Position numbers and translations under genes: made by a program. Positions 12,801-24,660 of a stretch of DNA of 64,000 nucleotides are shown piece after piece. Under the pieces are notes generated by a model. The model did not search any database and was not told where the DNA came from. It worked only from the letters and a program-made list of their open reading frames with translations. The stretch is from Xiphophorus maculatus. Lineage: Eukaryota; Chordata; Actinopteri; Cyprinodontiformes; Poeciliidae. Each line of letters starts with the position of its first letter. Positions within the stretch are counted from its first letter, which is position 1. The stretch spans positions 4,553,103 through 4,617,102 of the forward strand of contig NC_036453.1 in assembly GCF_002775205.1 (NCBI RefSeq), given 5' to 3'.

Positions 12801-15800
12801 AAAGAGGTTGGATGATGAGAGCAAGAGAAGAGAGGAAGAGGAGAAAAGAATGAAAGAAATGGAAGAGAGAAAAAACAGAGAGGAAGAGAGAAGAGTCAAA
12901 GAAGCAGAGGAGAAAAGAAAAAAAGAACAGGAAGAAAAAGAGAGACTTTTCAGAGAAGAGAGAGAGAGGATGGAGAGGAATAAGAAGAAGGAAGAGGAGA
13001 AAAGGAGTGAAGAGGAAGAGAGGAAGAAAGAGAGGCTTCTGATAGAGCAGAGAGAAAAGGAAAAGATGCAGAAGGAGGCAGAAGAGAGAAAGAAGAGAGA
13101 AGAAGAGAACCAGAGAAAGCTGCAAGAGGAGCAAAGGAGGCTGGAAGCAGAAAAGAAAATGAAAGAGGAGAAAGAAGAAAAGGAAAAGAAAAGGAACGAA
13201 GAGCAAAAGAAGCTTTTTCAGCAGAAGGAGGAAATAGAGATGAGAAAGAAAAAAGAGGAGGAGAAGACGAGAAGCCCTCCGCTCAGCATTCTGGAGGAAA
13301 ACAAGTCAGATGAGGACAAGGAGAAGATGAAAACCACCTCTAAACTTGGTTTCAATAAATCCCAAACGGATGTCAAAGGTGAAACACAAACTCAACGGTT
13401 CCCTCCACTGGTGAAAAACGGCATTACAGCCAAACAGCTGCCTGAAAAAATGTCCCTTCAGTCAGAAGAAAGAAAGAAACTGAGTGAACCGAACTCTGCT
13501 TTTGAAAAGCGGTAAGTTTCAATAACGATGTGGAGCTGCAACCAACTGGTGTTTCCTGCTTTGTGTGGTCTGTTTCTGTGCTTACAATAAAACCTAATGA
13601 TTTTATTTGTAAAATTAATTATCTTCGAAATTCAAAACTCTCACCTATTTTGTTACTGAGCTGACTTATTCCTTTTTCATGACATTTCTTACATGTGGTG
13701 TTGTGCTTACTCTTTGTTGATGAACTCTGTGGTATGGGTTTGGAAAGACTGATTCCTTTAATTAACTAAAAATAAGAATCACCTGAACCATAAATGCAAC
13801 ATAAAGACGAGATTTTCAGAACAAAAGAAACTCATCACCAGTAAAAAATTTTAATAGTAGTAAAAAAAAGTAAAATATTTAAGAATCATTCATCATCTTT
13901 GATACATAATATTGCTGAAGTTTAAGAAAATATTCTATTTTGCCCTGGTTTTCTATAACACCTCACAGCCTCTGTGTCACATTGTATTTATACCACAGTG
14001 GAAAAAAAAGTTCCTAGAATCGAGAATAAAGGGGAAAAAAGTATATTGTAAATAATTTAAAAAAAATAGCTTAACTTTGTTAATGGGATCAACATTTGGT
14101 AACCAAGTATGAAATTTTTCCCCAATGAAAGAACGTTGTGTTCATTTCAATTTCTTCAAATCCTCATTACAGCTTTATTCAGTCATCCTTCCTCCTATTA
14201 CCAAGCATCAAGTTCTGTTTTCAAATGTCTTACATATCTGTGTGTTTGCTGTAATCTTTGTCATTTTTCTGCTTGTTTCTCTTTTGTTCTCTATTTTCTT
14301 ATTTGGTTTCCTTCTTTTCCTTGCTTACTCCAGTCTGAAGCAACCCTCTGTAGTGGAATGCTCCCTGTCAAACTCTGATACCTCAGAAAAGAAAGAAACC
14401 GCCTCACTTCATTCACCATGTGATATTGAATCAGGCCCCCCAGAGGAGCTGAATAAAATAATGACATTAGAGGTCTTGACGCTGGCACTGCCTCCACAGA
14501 GGCTGTCTGACGCAGAGACTCCTCTATGGAAAGTGTTAGAAGGGGGAAGTTGCAAAGATACAACTGTACAAATCTCTGCTGAGGAGGGTACAAAACCTTT
14601 GTGCAGAGGGTAAGAACTGACAAGGGAATTTCTTTGTGCTTGCTTCTCTGCTTTATTCTCCCAGCCATTCTTTTGTTTGTTAAGTGTGTGAAACTTTGGT
14701 TTATAAATACTGTAGTTTAAAGGAAATATGAATCAGTATTCACCTAGCTCTCTTTGTGTTGCAGTTCATCCTCTGGAGAATCTACCAAGTTGGAAACTTT
14801 GAAGAACCAAACAACAGCAGCAGAAGCTCCAGAGACACATTTAGAATCACCAAAACCAGTTCCAGAGGAGACTAAAGAGCCTGAGAGACCTTTTGTGCAA
14901 CCAGTAGCCCCTTCCGAGCCTTCCCCAAAACCAATCAGAGAAAGGACAGATTTGTCGCCCCCAAAACCAAAACGACAGCTGCAGCAGGAGAATGACATCC
15001 AGCCACCAGACAAATCACAACTGGAAGGAGCAGTTGACGAGAAACCACCTAAAGTTGCTGATCAGGAGAGCCTTGTGATCAATGAAGAGTCGTTGTGCCA
15101 TGAAGAGAACAAACTGTGGGCAGCTATGGAGGAGACCACAGCCGAGACGGAAGCACAAAGAGGGACCGGAAGTACTGAAAGTCCTGCAGTGAAGGAGGAG
15201 GAAGAGGTTGTAGTAGGGGGGTGAGTCAGTGATGGTTGCTAGCATTCAGATGCAAACCTGCACTTACTAACATCATTCCACTGTGCTGCCGCCTAACAAC
15301 AGCAAGTAACTTCTTTCCATACTACCTGTAGATATTCATAAGTGAAGAAATTTTATCTGCAAAGTAAAATAAGTGTGTATGTTTGTTTTTATGTGTGTGT
15401 TAGCACCCAGAAAGGTGCAGAGGATGATGTGTGTATTGCAGAAGAGCAGAAGGAGACATCTGCTGGCTTCATGTCAGCCATGTTTGGGGTGTTGCACCGA
15501 GGGTGAGTCTGCCTGCTGCTGCGGTCAGATTACCTGTTGAGGTGTGCTGCTGAATGCTGGTTTTTGCGGACTGAAATAACAAAAGTGACTGAATGTCATA
15601 TTTATGCAGAAATATGCCATATGCTTCCCTAAACCTACAAGAGATAATCTCAGTGCATCGCTTCATTGGTGCTAGTGATGGATTTTCATTGGTTTTGTTG
15701 TTAAATTAACTTATTCTGCTCAGAAAACGGCACTTAAATGACATCTAGTTGCAAAGAACTTGCATATTTAGTTATTTTCCTCTTGAATTGAAGCTTTTAA

Positions 15801-18800
15801 CAGCATTTGGAAAGTATTTTGATTGTTCCTGGCTGTACCAAAAGAGCAGTTCTCTCTATTAAAAATAAACCCATGTTTCCTTTGGGCTCTTCGAGCAACA
15901 TTTTTTGGAAGCACACCAAAACAAAGTCTACTAAGGAAACTAATCAAGCATGATGTTTGGCTGGTTCTCTGTGGTCGAGTTCAGCTGCGGTCATGTTGCT
16001 GGGTCATTTCAGGGTGAGCTGTGTCTCATAGTTTTCCTGTCTGTCATATTTTGATTCTTAGCTATGAGACAATGGCCTCCATGCTGCACACATCTGCATC
16101 AAATGGTGCCAGTCAGGAGCCTTCAGCAGATAAACCACAGGGACTTACAAACACAGAAGAACAGTCATGTTTTCAAAAAGAAGATGCAGCAGTCTGGTGC
16201 ACCGCAGAGTCAGATAAAGAGCCACCAAGCTCTGCTGGTGTGGACATTTTACCTCCTGCGGCTTTCTCTGACTCAGCAGAAAGTCAGATGATGGTTGAAG
16301 ACGAGGTTCCCAAGGCTGAATCAGCTCAGGGAGCAGTAAACATGACGCACGGACTGGGCCTTGTGGCAAGTCTGCGACTGGCAGCCAGCGAACAAGAGAA
16401 ACAGAGAGAACTGGAGATGGAGAGACGAGAGAGAGAGGAAATGGAAAACCGTAGAAAGGCTGAAAGGGAAAAAGAAGAGGAGGAAGAAGCTGAAAGGCAA
16501 GAAAAAGAAAGGCTTAAGAGAGAAGAGACAGACAGGAGTGAAAAGGAAAGATTAAAGAGACATGAAGAAGAGAAGAAGGAAAAGGAGAGACTGAAAAGAT
16601 TAGAGATGGAGGACAAAGAAAGGCTAAAGAGAGAAGAGGCAGAGAAGACAGAAATCGAAAGATTAAGGAAAGAAGAAGTAGAGAAGAAAGAAATGGAAAA
16701 ACTAGAGAGAGAAAGGGCAGATAGAAAAGAAAGGGAAAGACAAAGGAGAAAAGAGGCAGAGAGAAAAGAAAGGGAAAGAAAAAGAAGAGAAGAGATGGAG
16801 AAGATAGAAAAGGAAAGACTGCAAAGAGAAGAGCAAGAAAGAGAAAGACTAGAAAGAGAAGAGGTGGAGAAGAAAGAAAAGGAAAAACTAGAGAGAGAAG
16901 AGGTGGAGAAGAAAGAAAGAGAAAGACTAGAGAGAGAAGAGGTGGAGAAGAAAGAAAGAGAAAGACTAGAGAGAGAAAGGGTGGAGAAAAAGAAGAGGGA
17001 GAGACTAAGGACAGAAGAGGCAGAGAGGAAAGAAATTGAAAGAATAAGGAGAGAAGAGATGGAGAAGATACAAAGTCAAATACTGGAGAGAGAAAAGTTA
17101 GAAAGGGAACGGATAAGGGAAGAGGCAGAGAAGAAAAACAGAAAAAAGTTGGAAAATGAAAGAATTAGAATTGAAAAAGGGAAGGAAGACAAGGAGACCA
17201 TTTTTTTCGGCCAACAGAGGAAACTTGCTGATGAGACAAATGAGGAAATACATAAGGAAGAAAATGCAGAGATGGAAAAACTCATGAAGGGATGGGAGAA
17301 TAGAGAGGTGAAAACTGCTGGTATTTTATTTGTTCAGAACCAAGAAAAAGGAAACAAAAATTCGTCAAACACTTGGGCGCCTCTGAAGGAGGCAGAGCTG
17401 GATGATATCGCATATGACGAGAGACTGCAAGGAAGCAATGAGAAGCACAAATCTGACCACAAACCAGCCAGCAAAGTCATCCCTGTTTCTGCAAGTACAT
17501 ATAGGGCGATTGATAATAAAACCAAAGACTCTGTGAGCACTGATGTAAAGGCACAGCACAGTTCCAGTCTGAGAGCAGTCAAGCAGGGTGCATCCAAACC
17601 TAAACACAATGCCATCCCAGTGTGGCTGCGAGAAGAGGAGGAGGAGGAAGTAGAGTATGAAAGGGGACAGGAAGATCTGGGCTCCATCTGGCTGGCTGAG
17701 CTGTATATGGAAGGAGAAGCAGGGTGAGTGAGGGGTGAGGGAGGGAGACATACTAACAGAAATGGGTGAGTAACTTGGCTATTGTCATAAAGATCTCCTT
17801 GTTGCCTGCTGTTGTTCAGAGAGAAGTCTGTTTGAAGCATTTGTGGATGTTTTCTCGTAACACAGTCCATCCAGAACATTTACTAACTTGTATTCTTTGG
17901 ATACTGAGGATTTGGGTGTTCTCTGTTAGTTTCTCTTATGACAGAATGGTGTCTTCGTGCGTACTAAAGATGTAATCTTGATAAATAATTTATTATCATC
18001 TCATATACATCCATTTTAAAACAAAATTTGTGCTTCTCTTGTATAGAGGATATCGTAGGGTTTGGAAGAGATCAGCACACATCTCCAAAGCAGACTCCAT
18101 GGTTAGCAATCCCTGTCCATTAGGCTACATGCTAATGATAATAGTCTGCAGCACAATCCAGTGTTGCGGGATGTTTATCCACCCCAGCATCATGTAGAAT
18201 ATATGAATTTCACAGCACTACCACTACATTGTTGTCCAGAAGTTAGGATGCTAGATTCCATCATCAAAACAGGCTAATATAATATTAATTACATATTTTT
18301 GTTATTGATGGTCGGTTTAAATGTTGTGAGGTGCATTTATTGTTTAAGCCTTGCATGGCTAAATAGGTGGATTAGCATGGTTTTAGTCACTGATGCTGCA
18401 GATTAGCAAAACGCTGGTATTTTTATAAGGATGTCGTTGGTCCACTAATGTTCTGGGAGCATTGAAGATCATTTTAAAATAACAACTTCTGGGTTAAATA
18501 GCAAAAGCTGTTTGAAAGATTCTTAAGTTTTGTGCTTTTTCACTTGGGAGCATCAAAGTGACATCTCTTCTGCTGTTTGGATATGGCGAAGCATGCTATT
18601 AATGCTTGCTATGTTAGTCATACCTGGCACAGGCGATAAATTTAGCTTTGAATTCTCCCTTTTTTTTCTTTAGCCCAGGCCACCCGCCTCCTGCTGTGGC
18701 CCTGAAGCCTGCATCAGCCCCCTCCACTGAACAAGCTTCTAGAATTAGCTTTGATGTGAAACAACAAAATAAACCTCACAGTCAGCCTCCTGGCCAACAT

Positions 18801-21800
18801 TTTATGTCTCACATGAAGGAAACAACAGAACAAATTTCAGACCAACAATCCGTGAAAGAAAGGAGTGATGGAGTACTTACTAAAACTGATTCTGATGTAA
18901 ATGTAAAAGAATTTGTTCAACTTTTGGTGGTATCTAAACCGCCCAGTGGCATAAGTATCAGTAAGGTGAATGAGACAAAAATGCCTGTGAATTTACATGT
19001 GAGTCCTGAATTGAAGTCTGAAGATGACCAGAAGATACCCAGGTCAGCCAACAATCTCTCCAAAGAGCAGCAGCTCCAAGAGGAGGAAAGACTTTTACTG
19101 GCTAAGATTCGACAGATGTCAGGCGACACATCTCCGGTCAGTGGGCCTCGAGCCATGAAAAGACTCATTCCCACTCCTGGTGATATTGACAGCGATGTTG
19201 TGGAGAAAATAGTCCCTTCAAACCCCCCCACCGACATCACTGCTCACAGTCAGCTCTCGATCACTTCCTGCTCCAATGATCTGAAGGAAATAAGACTAAA
19301 TGACACAGAAGAGCCACTTGTAGAGGAAGAAGCGTAAGTCTGTAACCCTGCGCTGCTCTCTGAAATCATCTCTATTATATGGAGTTGATGATTAGAGAGA
19401 CTTTTGTTGTCTTCCAGTGTATCTATTTGTAGCACATTGCAACAATTCACTTTAACTGTAGTCATGTTAGTACCACAGAGTAATTGTTTTACTGTCCTAA
19501 AATTAAGGAAAGAAAATAGTAGACATTTTATTTTTGTCTTTTGACTTGTGAAAATAACTTGGTATATTCCTGTTTTTATGCTTTATTTTTTGTGCAGATT
19601 GGTAACTTTTTTTGACTGAAAAACTTTTTCTTTATGCAGTGTACTTAAAAAACATTTTTTTCACATTTTCATGTATTTGTTTATTTATTTCATAGTGTAT
19701 ATCTGGCTTTAGGCAACTGTAATGCCAAGTCAAAAAAAATTCAGAATACTATATGAATGTTACCTCACGTTGTCTAAGACTCCCACCATTCTTCATTTGT
19801 CTTCATCAGCTTGTTCAGCTTTTTCATTATTGCACGACTGCATGTCTTTTGCTTGTATCTCTTGTATCTCCTTACAGTGGATGGATTCTCCTGTTTTTTG
19901 GGGGGGTTCAGCTCTCTGTCCCATCTATTCATCATCTGTCTTCTGCCTTGTTGCCTTCTAGGTCAAAGCACAAAACAACAGATGTACCTGATGGTGGACT
20001 GGTGAAACAATCATTTCATTCCAAAGACACCTCCAGTACACATACCATCGTTTCCTCACTTCAGTGTGAGATCAAGAATTCTCGGCTTCCGACATTACCA
20101 GAGGAAGAAACCCCCGAACTCAGGACCACTGATCCATTTGAAGTGGTCACAGAGGAGGTCAATGGGAAGGATGACACTGAGGTAACTGGATCATAAAGAG
20201 ACAGTCAAAGGAGATCTTATAATCCCATAACTAAAACTGAATTGTTTTTATTCTGCTTTTCCTCCAGGACCTTGTGAACTCTAGTCAGTCATTGCTCCAG
20301 TGGTGTCAGAGCATCACCAACAACTACGAGGGTGTAAAGGTCACAAACTTCAGCACGTCCTGGAGAAACGGCCTGGCCTTCTGTGCCATACTGCACCACT
20401 TTCATCCAGACAAAATGTAAAGCATTTCTACACTATCACTCTTGCTAAATATCTTCTTTGAATGCACAGTTCATTGTTTAAATGGTTTTCATCTGTCTTA
20501 AATAAATGTTATTGTGCTTCTGCTTTTTCCCCATCAGAGATTTTGAATGCTTGGTTCCTCATGACATCAAGTTAAATAATAAGAAGGTGAGAATGGCGTG
20601 GATTGTTTGGTCCTCTGTGCAACCACTGCACTTAGTGTGTTAGTTTTTGAATCTGCTCTAAAGCAAAGAAAATTTAAAACTATGATTGAAATTGAACTGA
20701 ATATAAATACATCTGTCTGATTTTTACGTCTATAAGATGAATGTGCAATAAAATGCACATTAGTTCATAACATGACAAAATGTATAAAGTTCAAGACAAA
20801 ATTTTACAATATGTGCAGAGCTTTTTTATTTTGATTATTGTTAATGACAGTTACGCTGCTCATTTTATCCATTATTTAATCTCAGGCATTCGACTGCTTT
20901 GAGGCGCTGGGGATCTCTCGTCTGCTGGAACCGTCCGACATGGTTCTGCTGTCCGTCCCGGACCGGCTCATCGTTATGACATACCTCAGCCAAATCCGCT
21001 CACATTTCACCAACCAGGAGCTGAGCGTACTGCAGATCGAGCACAACAGCAGTCAGTCCAGTTATGGGCTCGCTCCTTCTGGTCCCGCTCCCACCAACGT
21101 TGACGCCGCCGCCTTCTGCATGGCCAGGCTGAACGAAGGTGTGAGTCTAGAGGAAGGAGGAAGCAGTGCCTTGGTGGTGCCACCACCCAGAATCAAAAGG
21201 ACTATTAAAGGTAAATTTCTCATTTTGTCAAGCTTTTGCTTATTCGTTTTTGCTTGTTTAAGCCTCCTAACGTCAAAACAGGGATGACTGCTGCCTTGTT
21301 TTCTTTCTGTTTTTATCAGCTCCTTTAATTTTTACTGAGTAATTTGGAAATAAGCCTCTTGGTGTGTTTCCTATTGCATAAGATTTATTAGTTAATTTCT
21401 TATATCTTTCGAAACTGAAATCTAAACATGTGTAACTTGGAATCTCAAAAACTTTGTCAAAGTTTATGGAAAGGACTAAAAAGTATGAATGCCTGGTCTT
21501 GACGAGGAATCAGACATCTTATTGCTTTCATAATCTTTTTGTAGTGGAAGAAACAAGAATCCCAGTCCCACCCCCAAGATCGGTTACCAAAGCTGCCAAA
21601 TCTGAACAGGTTACACTTCTTGTCATCAAATGAAAACTCTTCAAACAATATGTGATGTTTATTAGTGTATTATATTTTGCATTTGCAGGATGAAGATGCT
21701 TCATCTCTTACTGAAAATGCTAATAACTCAGGTAGGTATTATCTGGACTGAGTCTTGCTAGCACCTAAAATACTGTGGGATAAAATATAGTGGGGTATTT

Positions 21801-23798
21801 TTTTTCCACTTTTGACTGGATTATTTTTTTCTTTGCTGCTCAAGCTTTAATCTGCCTTCTGTGTTTCTGTGTTTGCAGAGCTGCAGAGTGCAGTTGACAT
21901 CCAGCCTCCTAAACAAGAAGAAACTATGGTCAGTTTTGTGTTACAGCCCCATATACACAATCACAATAAATCTCTCCACTGCAGATTAAATTCAGTTTGT
22001 TTTCTCCAGTGACTGACTTTCCTCTAATCTGTGACTTTCCTTTTTCTTGTCTTCACTTTTCTTTTCTTCCCCTTCTTCTCCTCTCCTCATGGCTGCCGGG
22101 CCATTTTCATTTTTATGTTTATTTGTATTTGTGTGTGTTTGCATGTTGTGTACATGCATACAAATATGTATGTGTGTGATGGGACTTGTGGTCAGCACCT
22201 GCAGGACACCAGTCAGTACGTCTTGAGCGAACTGGCGGCACTGGAGACAGAGCAGAAACACATCGACAGCAGAGCAGCAGTCGTGGAGAGACGATTGCGA
22301 AGCCTCATGGAAACAGGTTGGTTTTTTATTTTTTTAATCTGTCTAAAAGAGGTGGGAGTGTTCAATGTTCTGTTTTTCACAATGCAGGGAAAGATTTTAT
22401 TTTCCAGAACTCTTACATGAATATACAAATTGTTCTCTTCTGTTTGCAGGGAGTGATCGTGATGAAGAGGAGAGACTGATCCAGGAATGGTTCACTTTGG
22501 TCAACAAGAAGAACGCTCTGATACGCCGACAGGATAACCTGGAGCTATTGTAAGCGAACTGAAAATACATGTTTTATATCATAAACAGTGATTTTATTCG
22601 ATTTCTCTAATTTCTGACTGCTCTGCAGACAAGAGGAGCAGGATCTGGAGAGGAGATTCGAGCTTCTCACCAGAGAACTACGAGTTATGATGGCTATAGA
22701 AGGTCAGTGTTTGGTTTAAGTTTTATTATATCTGTGGATCTGTGTCTTAGTCACTGAAAACAGAGTTCAGGGTAAACAGAAGATTAAATACATGTGTACA
22801 CATTTAGAATACGTTATTCATAACTTATATTTGTAAATTTGACTAAATTTTGATTGGTGAACATTCTAAACTAATGTCTTGTGAAATTATTGGTGAAACG
22901 TAATCCACAGTGTTTTCAATCTCTGCTTTAAAAGTGTCTCATAACTCCTGTAGTCACCAACACTGCATTTACTAAAGTTTGTGTGACTTTCTACCTACTA
23001 ACTATGATCTGCAGGGCAACTGAATAAATGTTTTAAATTAAAAATGTAAGAAAATGGTTCTTTAAGTTATTATTGTCAGACATTCTGTGGGAGATGGTTC
23101 ATATTTCAGTTTTTAACTTGCAGAAAGAGAAACTTCTTTGGCATATTAAATCAAAGAGCATGTAAAAGTAATTGTCAGACTTAAACTTGTGTTACAAATA
23201 TCTAAAACATTAATAAAGAAGTAGCATTTGGCATTTTGCTGTATGTTTCACAGACTGGCAGAAGACAGCCACTCAGCAGCAGAGGGAGCAGCTGCTCCTC
23301 CAGGAGCTGGTGTCACTGGTTAACCAGCGGGATGAGATCATCAGAGACATTGACGACAAAGAGAAACGGTGAGTGGATGCTTTCAGTACGGCCAGAAAAG
23401 GTCAAACAAACATGCAGCGTTCTACACAATTATTGACCGCAGTTTAATTAAATAAGTTTACAAAAGGAATTGGCTTTTTTGGAGACTGATCCTAAGACTG
23501 TTCTGCTTTCTGTAGTTCTCTAAAAATGAACTTTGAAAAGTTTTTTTTCTTTAAATACTTATTTATTAAATAATCAATTTACTTGGAGGCCTTTTACACA
23601 TTGTTACCCAGAGAGCTATTCCTTTTTTGTAGCTCAGTCCTCTCTATGGTTTTATCCCTGATTATTGAGAAATTGTTTGTCCTGAACTGATGTTTTTGTG
23701 TTTGCAGTGCTCAGGAGGAGGACGAGCGGCTGGAGCGAGGTTTGGAGATGAGGAGGAGGAAATTCAGCAATAAGGACAACAAATGTGTGTTACAGTGA
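880..23798 (+). CDS. ehbp1l1: EH domain-binding protein 1-like 1 (5' partial)
   Basis: Adaptor of the EHBP1 family, known to link Rab8/Rab10-type GTPases to EHD-dependent tubular endosomal recycling. I read 29 coding exons: 880-975, 1488-1541, 2348-2526, 3530-3651, 3777-3866, 4879-5544, 8067-8132, 8236-8385, 8525-8740, 8870-9026, 11352-11666, 12120-13511, 14334-14609, 14765-15220, 15404-15502, 16062-17723, 18674-19333, 19962-20181, 20268-20416, 20538-20586, 20886-21210, 21545-21609, 21689-21731, 21879-21928, 22196-22316, 22450-22549, 22629-22702, 23254-23368 and 23708-23798. They join in one frame of 2685 residues. Visible order: end of an NT-C2 domain ([14 protein letters not shown]; residues 1-110), the family motif [15 protein letters not shown], a Pro/Ser-rich linker, Glu/Lys/Arg coils (about 704-1168 and 1500-1900), a CH domain (about 2295-2395), a bMERB coiled coil (about 2520-2680), and a C-terminal CVLQ CaaX box. 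It is far longer than human EHBP1L1 (about 1500). Which teleost paralogue (a or b) is not decided. Confidence 0.93.
2580..3470. repeat. decayed Tc1/mariner remnant in intron
   Basis: The stretch around 2820-2990 (copies of the segment that reads CCACAGCATTACAGATCC, and the AGGTGCTT...TTTTGTACTAAAC segment) matches, from memory, the antisense of the transposase region of a common fish Tc1 family. The ends are blurred and no clean terminal repeats are visible. It lies wholly inside the intron between exons 2348-2526 and 3530-3651. No open reading frame survives. Confidence 0.5.
5576..5981. mobile_element. 406-bp palindromic MITE (hAT-like termini)
   Basis: The element starts CACTGCAAAAA and ends TTTTTGCAGTG. 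Inside, the left arm (about 5600-5705) and right arm (about 5875-5960) are long imperfect reverse complements, including a shared segment TAGTACACTTGAAATAAGAC. This foldback repeat is abundant in teleost introns. It begins about 30 bp after the donor of the 666-bp exon ending at 5544. I could not find an exact target-site duplication, so family assignment to hAT is an inference. Confidence 0.75.
8325..8351 (+). repeat. coding TCA microsatellite (poly-serine)
   Basis: About nine TCA triplets in frame inside the ehbp1l1 exon 8236-8385 encode a serine run. Length variation would be frame-neutral. Confidence 0.85.
11718..12045. mobile_element. Tc1-type MITE, about 330 bp
   Basis: The left end GTGCTTTGCAAAAGCC and right end CTTTTGCAATGCAC are inverted repeats; similarity continues inward for about 100 bp on each side (left 11718-11820, right 11935-12045), with little unique sequence between. 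The ends resemble the CAGTGCCTTGCAAAAGTATT terminus of the Tc1-family element at 35521. It sits 74 bp upstream of the large ehbp1l1 exon at 12120. Confidence 0.65.
12120..13511 (+). other. ehbp1l1 giant exon coding a charged helix
   Basis: A 1392-bp exon, phase 2 at both ends. After about 20 residues it codes about 350 residues of dense E/K/R sequence (for example [20 protein letters not shown]) with almost no proline or glycine up to about 13270. Alternating blocks of acidic and basic residues with few hydrophobic heptad positions fit a single alpha-helix (SAH) or weak coiled coil. The DNA is a long purine tract, which is why long antisense open frames appear here; those are composition artefacts. 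Confidence 0.8.
16062..17723 (+). other. second ehbp1l1 giant charged-helix exon
   Basis: A 1662-bp exon, phase 2 at both ends, the largest in the gene. The first 110 codons are mixed sequence, followed by about 300 residues of E/K/R-rich helix with a 13-residue repeat, then a tail ending near [18 protein letters not shown] before the donor at 17724. The pattern mirrors the exon at 12120 but the sequences are not copies of each other. Confidence 0.8.
16849..17043 (+). repeat. 39-nt tandem repeat, five units, coding
   Basis: Units start at 16849, 16888, 16927, 16966 and 17005 with exact 39-nt spacing. The consensus translation is [13 protein letters not shown]; units 2-3 are nearly identical and the flanking ones more diverged. 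The period of 13 codons keeps the frame, and a charged 13-residue period extends the helix. Confidence 0.9.
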
Positions 23799-24628
23799 AA
23801 AGGACAAGCACAAACTGCAGTTGTCATTGAATCCCAAAGTCTCAAAAAGTGTTTTCCTTGAATGTTAGGAAAAAAACGAAACTTCAAAGATATCTGTAGG
23901 ATTTCATCTGCCTTTTCTCTCCTAGAAATGTTCTCTAAGTCTGAAACTGGACATTGTTGTCTGAATGTAAGGTGTGTGTTTTAGTAGTATTATGTTGGTT
24001 TCTTTAATTAGTTTTTTTTTAATTTATTTAAAACGTGTGTCATTTTCTCATACATTTATTGCACTTCTGATGTTTTCCATGTGTTGTGTACATTTTTTGG
24101 ACATTGCTCAGTATTCACACACCAGCTGGTCCTCTGCTTATTTTTATGTTGTGTGTCTCTTGTGCCTTAATAGAAACTTTTCGATTTGTAGGCCAAAATG
24201 CACCAGCCTTTACAAGAATTTATCTGCTCAGGATTCGAGTATGCAAAGAAATATGTTCTGTTGCAGGTGACACTTTTATCTTTTCTGATAGTTTCAAAAA
24301 ATAAAAATGTAAGCATGTCAAAGCATTTCAGAATTAGTATATTTTGTGATTATTTGAGCTGGACTCAATTCCACAAGGTTTTCAGTGCAGAATGGTTATT
24401 GACGCTCAAAGTGGTAACACATCTTAAAACGTTTCTTTTAATGTCGGACCCTGGTGATATAAGTCATCTGCAGCTTCTTTGGATGTTCCAATCTTCTTGA
24501 CCGGCGTAAGTTAAGTTTTGGTATTTCTGCATAGTTTGATGAATGGTTTTTGATGTGTGCAGTTAAAATGGTACGTATCATTCAAATGTTAATTTCGATA
24601 TTTATAACTGTTTTATTCATGAATGACA

Positions 24629-24639
24629 AATAAAATAAA
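24629..24639 (+). terminator. ehbp1l1 polyadenylation signals
   Basis: Two overlapping AATAAA hexamers about 830 bp after the stop codon at 23796-23798. The stretch between is a 3' UTR without other gene content that I can support. Confidence 0.6.
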
Positions 24640-24660
24640 GTTTAAGAAAAATGGCTCGAG

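Noticed and set aside
12105-13206. Long antisense open frames rich in Ser/Phe/Leu
   Set aside because: They are the reverse of the purine-rich coding sequence of the ehbp1l1 charged-helix exon; composition alone keeps them open.
16849-17043. CRISPR-like array
   Set aside because: The 39-nt units are contiguous, without spacers, and in frame in a coding exon of an animal gene.
16326-17879. Antisense frames over the second charged-helix exon
   Set aside because: Same composition effect, and they show no domain or splice support.
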